From positions 1 through 59,357 of IMG/VR virus record IMGVR_UViG_3300033148_005636: a stretch of 59,357 nt of DNA. The stretch is one strand, 5' to 3'. Source of the stretch: a virus. The notes under the pieces are model-generated. The model saw only the letters and a list, made by a program, of their open reading frames with translations, was not told where the DNA came from and ran no database searches. Position 1 is the stretch's first letter. Each line of letters starts with the position of its first letter. The position numbers were made by a program, and so were the translations under genes. Below are positions 1 through 7,446 of the stretch, one piece after another.

Positions 1-114
1 CCTCGGCATCGCGAATATCGCCCACCACAAAGCAGGCGAAGCGGTTCGATTTCAGCATTGTAGCGCATTGCGCGACGATCTCGCGATAGGCGATCAAGAA
101 CGTCTCGAAGTCTT
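1..114. repeat. Terminal direct repeat, left copy
   Basis: The first 114 bases are identical to 59244-59357. The methyltransferase frame on the minus strand continues in phase across the join (574 + 251 nt = 275 codons). This fits a circular or circularly permuted genome with assembly overlap better than a functional packaged terminal repeat, though a short physical repeat cannot be excluded. Confidence 0.95.
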
Positions 115-574
115 CGGCCTGCGACAAGTCGCACGGGTCATCGGAGTAGACTTCCAAGTCGTAGTAGGGCGGGCAGGAGAAAATGAGGTCATATTCGCCG
201 GGGACAAGTTGCGCTATAGCGCGGCTATCGCCGACGACCCATTTAGGCCGTTGCCCGCCGGACGCATCGGCCTCCGTCCCGAGCATTTCGTCCGCCTGCT
301 CTTCATTTGCCTTGATCTGGTGCGCCGATAAGTCAACGCCGACATAGCGCAGCCCGACCTTCGCGGCAACTATCCCCCTCACGGAGCCGCCCGCAAACGG
401 GTCAAGCACGGCCCCTCCTTCCGGGCAAAACCAGCGGTATATGAGTTCGCATAGTACAGGGTCGAAGACGGACGTGCCCGTGGCGGGCACGGTGACGCCC
501 TCGGGCATCGGCCCGCCATCATAGGCCATCCCGGCCTCGCCAAACCGTTCGGGGCCTGCTATCTCAGGATTCAC
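1..574 (-). CDS. DNA (N6-adenine/N4-cytosine-type) methyltransferase, N-terminal part of a gene crossing the contig end
   Basis: GTG start at 574 follows GGGAGG at good spacing and overlaps a tiny upstream frame by GTGA. Motif I-like DPFAGG (about residues 58-63) precedes motif IV SCPPY (about 133-137), the order of an alpha- or gamma-like amino-methyltransferase using SAM. Joined to 58993-59243 across the repeat it gives 274 residues. In related phage enzymes, as I recall them, a ParB-like domain and this catalytic half are one polypeptide. Here the ParB-like half is a separate frame at 794-1432 with poly-G tracts between. It probably protects phage DNA from host restriction. The region upstream of motif I lies partly in the ParB-like frame, so whether this half works alone is unclear. 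Confidence 0.85.
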   Translation of the reverse strand, partial: MNPEIAGPERFGEAGMAYDGGPMPEGVTVPATGTSVFDPVLCELIYRWFCPEGGAVLDPFAGGSVRGIVAAKVGLRYVGVDLSAHQIKANEEQADEMLGTEADASGGQRPKWVVGDSRAIAQLVPGEYDLIFSCPPYYDLEVYSDDPCDLSQAEDFETFLIAYREIVAQCATMLKSNRFACFVVGDIRDAE

Positions 575-793
575 TTGCCCGCCTCCCGGTCGTGCAGAGC
601 GCCTCCTAAGTTTCTCATTCAATTCTCCCGCCCCCCCCCCGAAGCGTATGCCCTTGCGTCAACCTTTTTCATTGCCGCGCCCCCTCGCGACGATCAAGTG
701 GCATCGGGCCTCCTCCCGGTGCAATGTTCACTGGACGCCCCCCCCGCTTGCGATAGAAGTTCAGGCCCGGCTCCGTAACCTGTTCGGCCTGCA
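575..793 (-). other. Linker between ParB-like and methyltransferase frames, with poly-G tracts and micro-frames
   Basis: No gene over 60 residues is here. On the minus strand there are G runs of 8 (738-745), 5 (680-684) and 10 (631-640), with a G7 at 804-810 just before the ParB-like stop. The stretch holds two micro-frames beginning MKKVDAR and MRNLGG, each overlapping its neighbour by ATGA/GTGA. Adding one G to each of the G7, G5 and G10 runs would join ParB-like protein and methyltransferase into one long frame. The linker is therefore either a broken (frameshifted or misread) coding stretch or a real polycistronic junction. Confidence 0.6.
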
Positions 794-1432
794 TTAGCAG
801 GTGCCCCCCCTCCCCAATTCCGACCGTATACCTAGCGCGAGCCATGCGCGCTTGCGTTGTTGCCAGTAACCCTGCCGGGCGTCCAACACGGAGAAGGGGG
901 GAATCCCAAAGCGCTCTGCGAGTGCGCCCGTCGGTTTACTTAGCGCATCGCCATCAAGTAGGGCTCCTTGCTGCTCCGCCAACTCCGCCAACCGCGCCTC
1001 GTGTTCCGCTTCCGACCATCCTGTGCCCACAAGGTCGCCGAAGTCGGAGGCCAGCTCTTGCAGGAGGGTGTGCAGGCGCGCTTCGTCGTCCTCGGCGATG
1101 CGACTGACCTCGTTATCCGCTACCATCAGCAGCCGCTCTTCCGCCTCCCCGCCCTCGAACACGTACACGGCCAGCCGGTCCATCCCGAGTTCGCACGCCG
1201 CCTGCACGACTCCGTGCCCCGCGAGAATCGTGCCGTCGGGCCGGATGACGACGTTCTTGTACTGGCCGAGTTCCCGCAGGCTCGCCTTGATGTGGTCTAT
1301 CTGGTCCGCCGGGTGCTTGCGGTAGTTGTCGGGATGCGGCGTCAGTTCGTGCGGGTCCACATGCTGCAGCTTGAGCTTGTCTGCGAGGTGCGTCAGTGCC
1401 GCGGCGTCCGCGCTGTCATCCGCCATCGCCAT
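794..1432 (-). CDS. ParB-like nuclease-fold protein fused to the start of a methyltransferase domain, probably truncated
   Basis: Start ATG at 1432 (or 1426, which has better spacing) follows GGAGGG. The N-terminal part is a ParB/Srx-like domain (HPDNYRKHP near residue 30, then GTILAGHG). The C-terminal part carries the phrase ERFGIPPFSVLDARQGYW and then ALGIRSELGRGG, which in phage ParB-methyltransferase proteins opens the methylase half. The frame stops just after a G7 run (804-810). One extra G would keep it open for about 45 more codons. It lies directly upstream of the methyltransferase and likely belongs functionally with it. Confidence 0.75.
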   Translation of the reverse strand: MAMADDSADAAALTHLADKLKLQHVDPHELTPHPDNYRKHPADQIDHIKASLRELGQYKNVVIRPDGTILAGHGVVQAACELGMDRLAVYVFEGGEAEERLLMVADNEVSRIAEDDEARLHTLLQELASDFGDLVGTGWSEAEHEARLAELAEQQGALLDGDALSKPTGALAERFGIPPFSVLDARQGYWQQRKRAWLALGIRSELGRGGTC

Positions 1433-1451
1433 GTCCCTCCTTCGCCAGTTG

Positions 1452-1631
1452 CTAGTGCCCTCGCCTGCCGGGGTCACTCTGCAGGGCCTGCTTGCGGTCC
1501 TCCTCCAGTCGCACCGGCAAGTACCCGCGCCGGTCATGGCCGCATCGTGGGCACCAGGCGGTTCCTTTAGTGAACTCGGCGCAGCGCGTGCACCACGTGT
1601 ACATCGCCGTCCGCTTCTTCCTCTCGGCCAT
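1452..1631 (-). CDS. Small zinc-ribbon protein (59 aa)
   Basis: ATG at 1631 has GGAGGC at -5. A Cys-x2-Cys and a WCPRCG pair 14 residues later form one four-Cys zinc ribbon; the C-terminus is basic. It lies 20 bp upstream of the ParB-like gene and 23 bp downstream of the HELLH protein gene in the same operon. Function unknown; nucleic-acid or protein binding is the usual role of such ribbons. Confidence 0.7.
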   Translation of the reverse strand: MAERKKRTAMYTWCTRCAEFTKGTAWCPRCGHDRRGYLPVRLEEDRKQALQSDPGRRGH

Positions 1632-1654
1632 TGTAGCCTCCTCTCGCCGGGCAA

Positions 1655-2059
1655 TCAAGCCTCCGCGTCCTCGTCATCCTCCAGCGCCGCCGCGATTGCC
1701 TCGATAGCGCGTTCGATGGCGATGTCCCACAGCCCGCGCAGCATCTCCCGGCTCTCAGGGCCTACGGCGGTCAGCGCCTGCTCGAATACGGCTTCCGCGT
1801 CGGCGAGCCGCACGTGCAGCAGCTCGTGGCGGATGGTCTGCCGCACCACCCGCTCGTCGCCGTAGACGCCCACGTGCACCTCGGCGCTCTGGTCCTTCAG
1901 CGCGGTCTTCGCGACCCCGCCCAGGATCACGCGCCCATAATCGCCCAGATCCGGGTGGACATGATCGGCCCGGTGGGTGTGGACGCTGAGCGCCCAATCC
2001 TCCAGCCGCAGGCGTCGTTGCCATCGGCACAGGTAGCGATAGGCGTCTCGCGCTCTCAT
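1655..2059 (-). CDS. Small HELLH metallopeptidase-like protein (134 aa)
   Basis: ATG at 2059 follows GGGGAGG and overlaps the upstream stop (ATGA). The centre carries RHELLH (His78, Glu79, His82), the zinc-binding HExxH of gluzincin/SprT-like minipeptidases, followed by an acidic helix with several Glu and Asp that could supply the third ligand. The N-terminal 50 residues look like a beta-rich half-domain. Target unknown; phage minipeptidases of this type are seen near modification or anti-defence genes. Confidence 0.65.
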   Translation of the reverse strand: MRARDAYRYLCRWQRRLRLEDWALSVHTHRADHVHPDLGDYGRVILGGVAKTALKDQSAEVHVGVYGDERVVRQTIRHELLHVRLADAEAVFEQALTAVGPESREMLRGLWDIAIERAIEAIAAALEDDEDAEA

Positions 2060-2193
2060 GGTCCTCCCCGCCGCACGCGCAGGATGGCCGCAGTCAGAGA
2101 GCGCTGCCACGCCCACCGGCGTTTCCATGCCTCGCGCTTTGCTTTGTCGCGTCGCGCATTCCTTCGGCCTCGCTCACGTCCATCGACTTTCAT
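2056..2193 (-). CDS. Very basic small protein (45 aa)
   Basis: ATG at 2193 follows GAGGAGC; the stop overlaps the next gene's start by ATGA. About a third of the residues are Arg or Lys, with Trp pairs in the middle, suggesting a nucleic-acid binding peptide. It could be a coupling frame only, but its start and stop both fit the operon's overlap pattern. Confidence 0.5.
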   Translation of the reverse strand: MKVDGRERGRRNARRDKAKREAWKRRWAWQRSLTAAILRVRRGGP

Positions 2194-2357
2194 GCTCCTC
2201 GCCCCTTCTTGCGCTGCCTGTTCACGCGCGCCCAGCACGTCGGGCAGGCCCTGAGCACCGTCCCCGCGCTGACCAGATAGGGGCGCAGCGTGTCAGGGTG
2301 CACTTCGCGCCTGCACATCTCGCACGTCGCCGTCTCGGCCTTCCGCTGAAGGGTCAC
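2190..2357 (-). CDS. Small zinc-finger protein (55 aa)
   Basis: GTG at 2357 overlaps the upstream stop (GTGA), and its stop overlaps the following ATG. CEMC and CPTC motifs 27 residues apart give a four-Cys site with an HNH/zinc-ribbon look (the spacing includes REVHPDTLRP). The C-terminus is basic. Both overlaps match the operon's style. Confidence 0.6.
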   Translation of the reverse strand: MTLQRKAETATCEMCRREVHPDTLRPYLVSAGTVLRACPTCWARVNRQRKKGRGA

Positions 2358-2614
2358 TGGTCCTCACCCTCCCCGTCCGTCAGCGCGCGGGCCAAGCGTT
2401 CGGCGACCTCGGCGCGGTCGGGCGGCATGCGCCGCAGGATATTGAATGCGCGCTCCAGCGCCGCACGCAGTGCCTCGCACTCCCTCTCCAGCTCCGCTAC
2501 GCACGCGCGCAACGCCTCGCGCTCCTTCAGCAACTCTGCCAGCCCCTGCCGCAAGGCGTCGTGCTCCCGGTACACCCCCGCCTTCTTCTTCACCACGACC
2601 TCCCGGTCAGTCAT
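2354..2614 (-). CDS. Coiled-coil protein (86 aa)
   Basis: ATG at 2614 follows GGAGGGC. Residues 15-60 are rich in Leu, Glu, Ala and Arg with a heptad pattern, so a dimeric coiled coil is likely; the tail is acidic. It overlaps the upstream gene by 8 bp. No family recognised. Confidence 0.6.
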   Translation of the reverse strand: MTDREVVVKKKAGVYREHDALRQGLAELLKEREALRACVAELERECEALRAALERAFNILRRMPPDRAEVAERLARALTDGEGEDQ

Positions 2615-2921
2615 TTTGCCCTCCAAACCGCCCGAACTTCAACCAGGGCAGGTACTGCGGCATGTACCACGGCGACTCCAGAGTCTGCCGCATCGCATTC
2701 GCCCGCTCACCGGGCTCACCACGAATCTGGTAGGCCCGGTGCCGCCAGTTTCTAAGCGGGTATTCTACAACGTCTTGCCAGGCACCACAGCGTGTGCATC
2801 GCAACTGTCGCCTCGTGTAGCTCCGAGAACATCGAAACCGGAAGCTTTGCAAGTAATCAGGATAGGCAGGATAGACGCGCCACCTGTGCCCAAGCAACCG
2901 GCACAACAGTCTGCGAAGCAT
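2607..2921 (-). CDS. DUF1660-like small zinc-binding protein (104 aa)
   Basis: ATG at 2921 shares its A with the upstream TGA (TGATG). The N-terminus MLRRLLCRLLGHRW and the later RCTRCGAW resemble the prophage DUF1660 layout (C-x-L-x-GH-x-W ... CxxC). The C-terminal 40 residues have no recognised domain. Function unknown. Confidence 0.55.
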   Translation of the reverse strand: MLRRLLCRLLGHRWRVYPAYPDYLQSFRFRCSRSYTRRQLRCTRCGAWQDVVEYPLRNWRHRAYQIRGEPGERANAMRQTLESPWYMPQYLPWLKFGRFGGQND

Positions 2922-3235
2922 CACTCTCGCCCCCCCGCCCCGTCCGCCCTCTGCGCTTGCGATGATAACCACTCGCCAAGGCGCCGCGTCGTGAGTGCGT
3001 CGATGCACATCGTATCCGGCCACAAACTACCTGTGGTCAGCAACCGCCAGACCAGCCGCAGACGCTCGCCCGGACTGGGATGTCGCCGAGGGTGGCCGGA
3101 CACGTACAGCAGGCCCCCGAATTGTGGCTCATCGCTCACCTGAAAGCGCAAGTCGCAGCACTCGGACGCGCAATCGCAAGTCACGATGGCGCGCGGTGTG
3201 CCGACCCCATCATCGTCGCACAGGTAGAAGCTCAT
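2921..3235 (-). CDS. Hypothetical Cys-rich protein (104 aa)
   Basis: ATG at 3235 follows GGAGGG at spacing 6. An N-terminal cluster (CDCASECC) could bind metal. The remainder is mixed alpha/beta with no recognised family. It follows the RuvC-like gene by 32 bp in the same operon. Confidence 0.55.
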   Translation of the reverse strand: MSFYLCDDDGVGTPRAIVTCDCASECCDLRFQVSDEPQFGGLLYVSGHPRRHPSPGERLRLVWRLLTTGSLWPDTMCIDALTTRRLGEWLSSQAQRADGAGGRE

Positions 3236-3267
3236 AGCATACCCTCCGCTCGCTTATGTGCCCGCCC

Positions 3268-3957
3268 TTACGCCCATGCCTTCTCGCGGAACTCCCACAC
3301 AATTCCCAGCGCATCCTCGCCCGTCACGTCGATATGCTCTATGCGTCCGGCCTTCGCGTCGGAAAACAGATCCTTGCAGGCCGTCTCGACCTGGTAGGCG
3401 GTCCAGCCAGGATGCTCGTCCTCGCCGCGACCTATATCGCCCAGCAGGAATGCTCGCCGACAGCGCGCGAACTGCATCAGCGCGTACGCCTCCGCCTCGT
3501 CCTCCTGATCCGGCGCGTTCGGCCAGTGGCGCTCGATGAACCTGCCCATGCCCGCCTTCTCCGCATCTCCGCGCCCAGTTACGAACTTCTTAAGCTGTGC
3601 GGGCGTCGGGAGCATAATGTGTAGCCGAGGCTCGACGTACTCGCCACGACCCTCCCGCACCGTTTCGATGATGGCGTTGAACGCGCCCTCGACAACCGCC
3701 CACTGGAGGGCCACGTTCTTCTCAGCCGCCCCGCGCATCCCCGTCAGCCGTTCCGTCGCCACCACGCATAGCCCTTGGCACGGCTTCACCATCACACGGA
3801 CGTAATCACGCACATGTGCCAGCATCCCCACACAGTACAGGTCGCCCGCCCTCGGCCTCCTGATGGACTCAATGCGTTCGGTGCCATCCGCATCGAGCCT
3901 CGCGAACGCCGTCCGCGTCATCGACGTGTCTATACCCATAGCCTCAGTCGGCCCCAT
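3268..3957 (-). CDS. RuvC-like Holliday junction resolvase
   Basis: 229 residues; ATG at 3957 follows GGAGGTAGGAG. RNase H fold motifs are visible: GIDTSMT with catalytic Asp10, ATERLTG with Glu69, and DEAEAYAL with acidic residues near 153-154. The PTPAQLKKFVTGRG segment matches the RuvC helix that contacts DNA. Expected role: resolving branched replication or recombination intermediates before packaging, working with the Cas4-like nuclease and replication genes upstream. Length is near that of phage RuvC-type enzymes. Confidence 0.8.
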   Translation of the reverse strand: MGPTEAMGIDTSMTRTAFARLDADGTERIESIRRPRAGDLYCVGMLAHVRDYVRVMVKPCQGLCVVATERLTGMRGAAEKNVALQWAVVEGAFNAIIETVREGRGEYVEPRLHIMLPTPAQLKKFVTGRGDAEKAGMGRFIERHWPNAPDQEDEAEAYALMQFARCRRAFLLGDIGRGEDEHPGWTAYQVETACKDLFSDAKAGRIEHIDVTGEDALGIVWEFREKAWA

Positions 3958-3962
3958 TGCTC

Positions 3963-4193
3963 CTACCTCCCATGCCCGTCAGCTTCCTCCCATTCATCAA
4001 GCGCCGCGTGCGCGGCGTCCGACAGCCTCATCCCGAACTCCCGCGCCCGCGGACCGAAACCGTTGTCCGGCGGCACCACGAGGCCGACCCCTCGCGCGAC
4101 CGCCTCCGGCACGCGCACGACCACCTCAAGGCCGGGATACTTACAGCGCCCCGACTTCCCGTTGATGCTGATCCTCAACTCTCGCTCTCCCAT
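3963..4193 (-). CDS. Hypothetical protein (76 aa)
   Basis: ATG at 4193 overlaps the upstream stop (TGATG) and follows AAGGAGAGG. The product starts with a beta-like stretch (RISINGKSGRCKYPG) and ends in an acidic helix. No family recognised. It precedes the RuvC-like gene by 5 bp. Confidence 0.55.
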   Translation of the reverse strand: MGERELRISINGKSGRCKYPGLEVVVRVPEAVARGVGLVVPPDNGFGPRAREFGMRLSDAAHAALDEWEEADGHGR

Positions 4194-4609
4194 CACGTTC
4201 CTCTCCTTTGTTTGATGGACTGTGCCGCAGTCAACCCCTCCGCCATCACTTGCGCCGCGACCGCCATGCGCTCCTCCGCGCTCATCTTCGCCTCCGCCAG
4301 TGCCAGCCTCCGGCGCAGCCGATGGATGGTCAGACGCTGCCCGAGCAGGCGAGCGCGCAGTTCGTCTATCTGCCGCCACGTGCACTCGTCGGTGCTGTAC
4401 GCTTCGCCGCTCTCCGTCACCCCAACGGCGGCCCCACACCATCGGCAGTACGCGCGCCCGCCACGGCGCACGAACAGGCGGATGATGGAGCCTCCGTTCT
4501 TCGTCCGCCAGTCATCCGGCGCACCGAGGGCGTGGCTCGCCCCGTACCACGTCAGCCCACACGGGCAGCGGGCCGGAATGTCGAACTTGGCGGCGGCCTC
4601 GGGAATCAT
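4193..4609 (-). CDS. Zinc-finger plus coiled-coil protein (138 aa)
   Basis: ATG at 4609 follows GGGGAGGGG and overlaps the upstream stop by TGATG. Two Cys pairs (RCPCG and CRWCG) form a likely zinc site in the first 65 residues. Residues 75-130 are a charged helix likely to form a coiled coil. Function unknown. Confidence 0.6.
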   Translation of the reverse strand: MIPEAAAKFDIPARCPCGLTWYGASHALGAPDDWRTKNGGSIIRLFVRRGGRAYCRWCGAAVGVTESGEAYSTDECTWRQIDELRARLLGQRLTIHRLRRRLALAEAKMSAEERMAVAAQVMAEGLTAAQSIKQRRGT

Positions 4610-4818
4610 CAACACCCCTCCCCTTCTGCTATCGCCCGGTCCACCTTCGCCATGATCTCGCGCATCTCGTTCTCGGCGAAGAGCGCGATTGTGTGTGCGT
4701 CAAACTCCCGCCCGGTCTCAGCGCGCCGCGCGCTGAGCTTGAGCCGGGCGATTCGGTGGCAGGCAATGATCAGCCCGCTCACGGCACGCATCCGGTCCGT
4801 CTCCGTCACCACGATCAT
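4609..4818 (-). CDS. Small helical protein (69 aa)
   Basis: ATG at 4818 overlaps the ASCH gene's stop (ATGA). The product is almost entirely helical with a short hydrophobic segment (SGLIIACHRIA). A GTG at 4809 with AAAGGG upstream is an alternative start. No family recognised. Confidence 0.55.
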   Translation of the reverse strand: MIVVTETDRMRAVSGLIIACHRIARLKLSARRAETGREFDAHTIALFAENEMREIMAKVDRAIAEGEGC

Positions 4819-5273
4819 CCCTTTCGGCGCGTCTCGTGAGTGTCGTCCATCTCGTCGCGCACGACCTCGAAGTGCAGCAGGTAGAGCCGGGCACGGTATT
4901 CCAACATGCGAGGGCAGTGCAGCTCCGCGAATCTGCGCAGGCACTCGACGGGCGTAACGCTCGGCTGCCACGGTGTGAGCCCCCACGGTGGGGGGCGGAA
5001 CCCATCGGCGTAGGCGAACTCGTCCGTCATCATCCGTTCGTGGCTGATGACCTCGCTCTTCGTAAACCGCACCCACAGCGGGATGCGCTTGCCACCGACC
5101 GTGACCTGGGCGATGGTGCCGGGCCTGCGGCGCTGCCCGCGCACGGTGTGCGTCTTCTCGCCCGAGCGGATGAGCGGGATGGGGTCGTAACAGAAGGCCG
5201 GATCGGGCGTCATCGGGATCGTGCGTACTGCCCACCACAGGGCCTCGATGATGTCGGGCGGCCAGTCACACAT
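4815..5273 (-). CDS. ASCH-domain protein, copy 1 (152 aa)
   Basis: The ASCH signature is clear: IPLIRSGEKTHTVRG (G-x-K-T-x-x-R), then TVGGKRIPLWVRFT and a C-terminal LLHFEVVRDEMDD. ASCH domains are PUA-like RNA-binding folds, some with nucleoside amidohydrolase activity. ATG at 5273 overlaps the two-helix membrane gene (TGATG). A close paralogue lies at 7675-8139 with the same opening (WPPDxIEALWW) and the same upstream neighbour, so the pair arose by duplication of a module. Confidence 0.8.
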   Translation of the reverse strand: MCDWPPDIIEALWWAVRTIPMTPDPAFCYDPIPLIRSGEKTHTVRGQRRRPGTIAQVTVGGKRIPLWVRFTKSEVISHERMMTDEFAYADGFRPPPWGLTPWQPSVTPVECLRRFAELHCPRMLEYRARLYLLHFEVVRDEMDDTHETRRKG

Positions 5274-5443
5274 CAGCTTTCGCCCTGCCTCTGTACGACC
5301 GCGCATAGCCCGGCGCCGAGTACGAAGCCTGCGACCCATGCCACCTCCGCAGGCACGCCCGGTTGTGCAACCAGCCAAATGCAGCCCGCGATGATGAGCC
5401 CAAACAATAGGCCTATGCCCACCAGACAACCAGCGTCATGCAT
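5273..5443 (-). CDS. Two-helix small membrane protein, copy 1 (56 aa)
   Basis: ATG at 5443 within GATGCATGACG overlaps the upstream paralogue's end. Two hydrophobic segments (about residues 6-25 and 32-49) separated by QPGVPAEVAW give a hairpin membrane protein. It is clearly homologous to 5436-5642 and 8136-8303. It is shorter than 60 residues but its start, stop and paralogy support it. Could be a holin-like, superinfection or sensing peptide. Confidence 0.75.
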   Translation of the reverse strand: MHDAGCLVGIGLLFGLIIAGCIWLVAQPGVPAEVAWVAGFVLGAGLCAVVQRQGES

Positions 5444-5642
5444 CGTCGTCACCCCTCTCTGCCGCCGCGAGGGCAGCTATGTTCCTGCCTATCAACACGC
5501 CGATGCCCGTACCGACGACGAGACCTATGACCCATGCCACCTCCGCAGGCACGCCCAGGTGTGCAATCAACCAGGCGCACTCCGCGATAATGAGCCCAAA
5601 CAATACCGCTACGGCCACCAGACGGCCCGTGTCATGCATCAT
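5436..5642 (-). CDS. Two-helix small membrane protein, copy 2 (68 aa)
   Basis: ATG at 5642 overlaps the DUF5131 stop (TGATG) and has AGGAGG upstream. Same plan as the neighbours: short Met-His-Asp start, hydrophobic helix, HLGVPAEVAW turn, second helix, then an acidic DDDA end that encodes the hinge sequence GATGACGACGATGC. It is a tandem duplicate of the gene at 5273-5443. Confidence 0.75.
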   Translation of the reverse strand: MMHDTGRLVAVAVLFGLIIAECAWLIAHLGVPAEVAWVIGLVVGTGIGVLIGRNIAALAAAERGDDDA

Positions 5643-6439
5643 CAGTCGCCTCCTCCTGCCGCCCTCCCCGTCGTCTCCCGCACCATCGCCTCCGGCCAGC
5701 GCTGCATCAGCAGCCGCGTCGTCATTGCTTGCAAGTTGTCCTTCTCAAACAGCGGAACACCGTTTACAGCGGTGGATAGGCCAAGCCGCGTAACCCACCG
5801 GTCATCCGGCAGAACCGCCCCCGGCCCCGTCTGCGCGCCGATTATCACCCACCTGACCTCTCGCGGGATCGACTCGCCGATAGGCCCGAGCAGCGGCTCG
5901 GCGCTGATGATCGGCTCGAACGGATGTCTGTCCCCAACGCTCCCGCAGTCCCACCGCAGCAGCAGTTCATCCACGCGCCACCAGTCTGGCTGAGACGTCA
6001 CGCTGACCCCAAGCCAGAGGTTCAGATCGTCGGAGAAGCGCACAAGCTCCTCCGCGTCGATCAGGTCCGGGCGCTTGGTCAGCACCACGTAGTGATGCCA
6101 CGGCGCCGCGCGCATCGCGTCCCACACCCGCTCGCGCTCCACGGCGGTCAGCTCCGGGTCGAACATCTCGCCCATGCTGCCGCAGAACACGATGCGCGGG
6201 CTCTTCACCTTCGCGGGCTGGTCGAGCCGCTCGGGATGCAGGTGCGGGACGAACTCGTAGCAGAGTTGGCAGCCGTAGGTGGTGCCGTCGGCGCGCACGC
6301 CCGGCTTGAACCGATGCCGCATCCTGTACGCGTAGCACCAGCCCTCTGGCAGCTCCGGCGTCGCCCCACACCTCTCGCTGCATCCCGCCCCCAGCGGGTT
6401 CCACGTGTAGTCACACCACTCGATGCCCGTCCGGTTCAT
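5642..6439 (-). CDS. DUF5131 / phage Gp37-Gp68 family protein (265 aa)
   Basis: ATG at 6439 follows GGAGGAGGT. The start IEWCDYTWNP, clustered cysteines (Cys9, 20, 24, 35) and WCYAYRM match the Gp37/Gp68 family, which looks radical-SAM-like; later FCGSMGEMFDP and VVLTKRP are also family features. The enzymatic activity of this family is not established to my knowledge. In the duplicated module this gene takes the place held by the 8296-9060 gene in the other copy. Confidence 0.8.
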   Translation of the reverse strand: MNRTGIEWCDYTWNPLGAGCSERCGATPELPEGWCYAYRMRHRFKPGVRADGTTYGCQLCYEFVPHLHPERLDQPAKVKSPRIVFCGSMGEMFDPELTAVERERVWDAMRAAPWHHYVVLTKRPDLIDAEELVRFSDDLNLWLGVSVTSQPDWWRVDELLLRWDCGSVGDRHPFEPIISAEPLLGPIGESIPREVRWVIIGAQTGPGAVLPDDRWVTRLGLSTAVNGVPLFEKDNLQAMTTRLLMQRWPEAMVRETTGRAAGGGD

Positions 6440-6743
6440 GATGCACCTCCTCCGCCGTCGTCACGCCTTGCGCCCTCCGGCGCTCGCACAGACCAGCCAT
6501 CGCTCGTTCCTGCCAAAGCTCTTCCGCGCGTTGCCTGATGACCTCGCTTCGCACGTTCCTCTCGAACGCTGGCATCCCGGTGCGCAGCACATCGAGAGCC
6601 AGCTCCCACGCACCTTCGTCGAGGTGTCGCATCAGGAGTCCGATAGCGCCCCGGACCCGCTCGGCTACCAGATCGCGAAGTGCGCCCTCTTCGTACTCCA
6701 GCGTTGCCTGGTCAATGGCTATTTCGCGTTGTCTACTCTGCAT
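6411..6743 (-). CDS. Helical protein, module copy 1 (110 aa)
   Basis: ATG at 6743 follows GGAGGGG. Residues 1-90 match the 9050-9475 product almost throughout (LRDLVAERVRGA, VIRQRAEELWQERA). The C-terminus diverges where the DUF5131 gene start overlaps it by 29 bp. All-helical, charged; no family recognised. It marks the upstream edge of the duplicated module. Confidence 0.7.
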   Translation of the reverse strand: MQSRQREIAIDQATLEYEEGALRDLVAERVRGAIGLLMRHLDEGAWELALDVLRTGMPAFERNVRSEVIRQRAEELWQERAMAGLCERRRAQGVTTAEEVHHEPDGHRVV

Positions 6744-6846
6744 TCTCGCGCCCCTCCATGAAGTCAGTAGCGCTGGTCCGTACCGCCATACTCGCGCGTC
6801 CTGGCCGACACGCTCGCTCGGTTTCGTCCATCGGGGCATAAGCGGG

Positions 6847-7446
6847 TCACCCTGAGACGGAGTTGGCGATTACGCGCGCCTCGATCTCAACGTACTGGCG
6901 CAGCCGCGGACTCTCACCGCGCCAGCGGGACGGCTCGCCGGTCGCCTGTGCCTCCTCCAGCAGCGCCCGGAGCCCACCGTCGCATTCGAAGCCCCATAGC
7001 AGTTGCTGGCAGCGGACGGCGACCGTCGGCCACGGGCCAGCCACGATGTGCAGCACCTCGCCGCCCCCCTCCTGCACCTTCTCCAGCCGCACTACGACTC
7101 GTGGCGGGATGAGCTTTGTGGGCGGCCAGGTATAGCCCGCGCGCCGGCCCCGCTCCGCGATGATGTCCTGGATGTCGCGGCGGGGAATGAACTCTGTGCA
7201 GCGCAGGCCCCATGGCGGGGCCGTCACGTCCGCGAGGACGTGCGGGTCGGGCTTGCCCAGAGCAGCCATGCGGAAGATGATCGCGCAGCCGTGCCACTCG
7301 CCGGGCGAGAGCCCCGGCACCTCGCCGTCCATCACGGACGCCATGGCGGCATCGTAGGCGCAGAGGTCGCAATGCCAGTACTCGAAGTTATCGCAGAATT
7401 CCGAGCCGCACGCGAAGCGCGCAGGCTGGATCACGCGGTCACTCAC
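6847..7446 (-). CDS. Hypothetical Cys-rich protein (199 aa)
   Basis: GTG at 7446 follows AGGAGG and overlaps the upstream gene by 8 bp. The first 35 residues carry four cysteines (FACGSEFC, WHCDLC), a probable zinc site, then a mixed alpha/beta body. The 100 bp after it hold only a weak 32-codon frame (6733-6831) that I do not call. Function unknown. Confidence 0.6.
   Translation of the reverse strand: MSDRVIQPARFACGSEFCDNFEYWHCDLCAYDAAMASVMDGEVPGLSPGEWHGCAIIFRMAALGKPDPHVLADVTAPPWGLRCTEFIPRRDIQDIIAERGRRAGYTWPPTKLIPPRVVVRLEKVQEGGGEVLHIVAGPWPTVAVRCQQLLWGFECDGGLRALLEEAQATGEPSRWRGESPRLRQYVEIEARVIANSVSG

Noticed and set aside
1-114. End repeat as a functional direct terminal repeat
   Set aside because: At 114 bp within a coding gene it is more likely an assembly overlap of a circular or permuted genome.
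6733-6831. 32-codon minus-strand frame between the Cys-rich protein and the helical protein gene
   Set aside because: No ribosome site and overlap with the next gene's start; kept only as a weak possibility.
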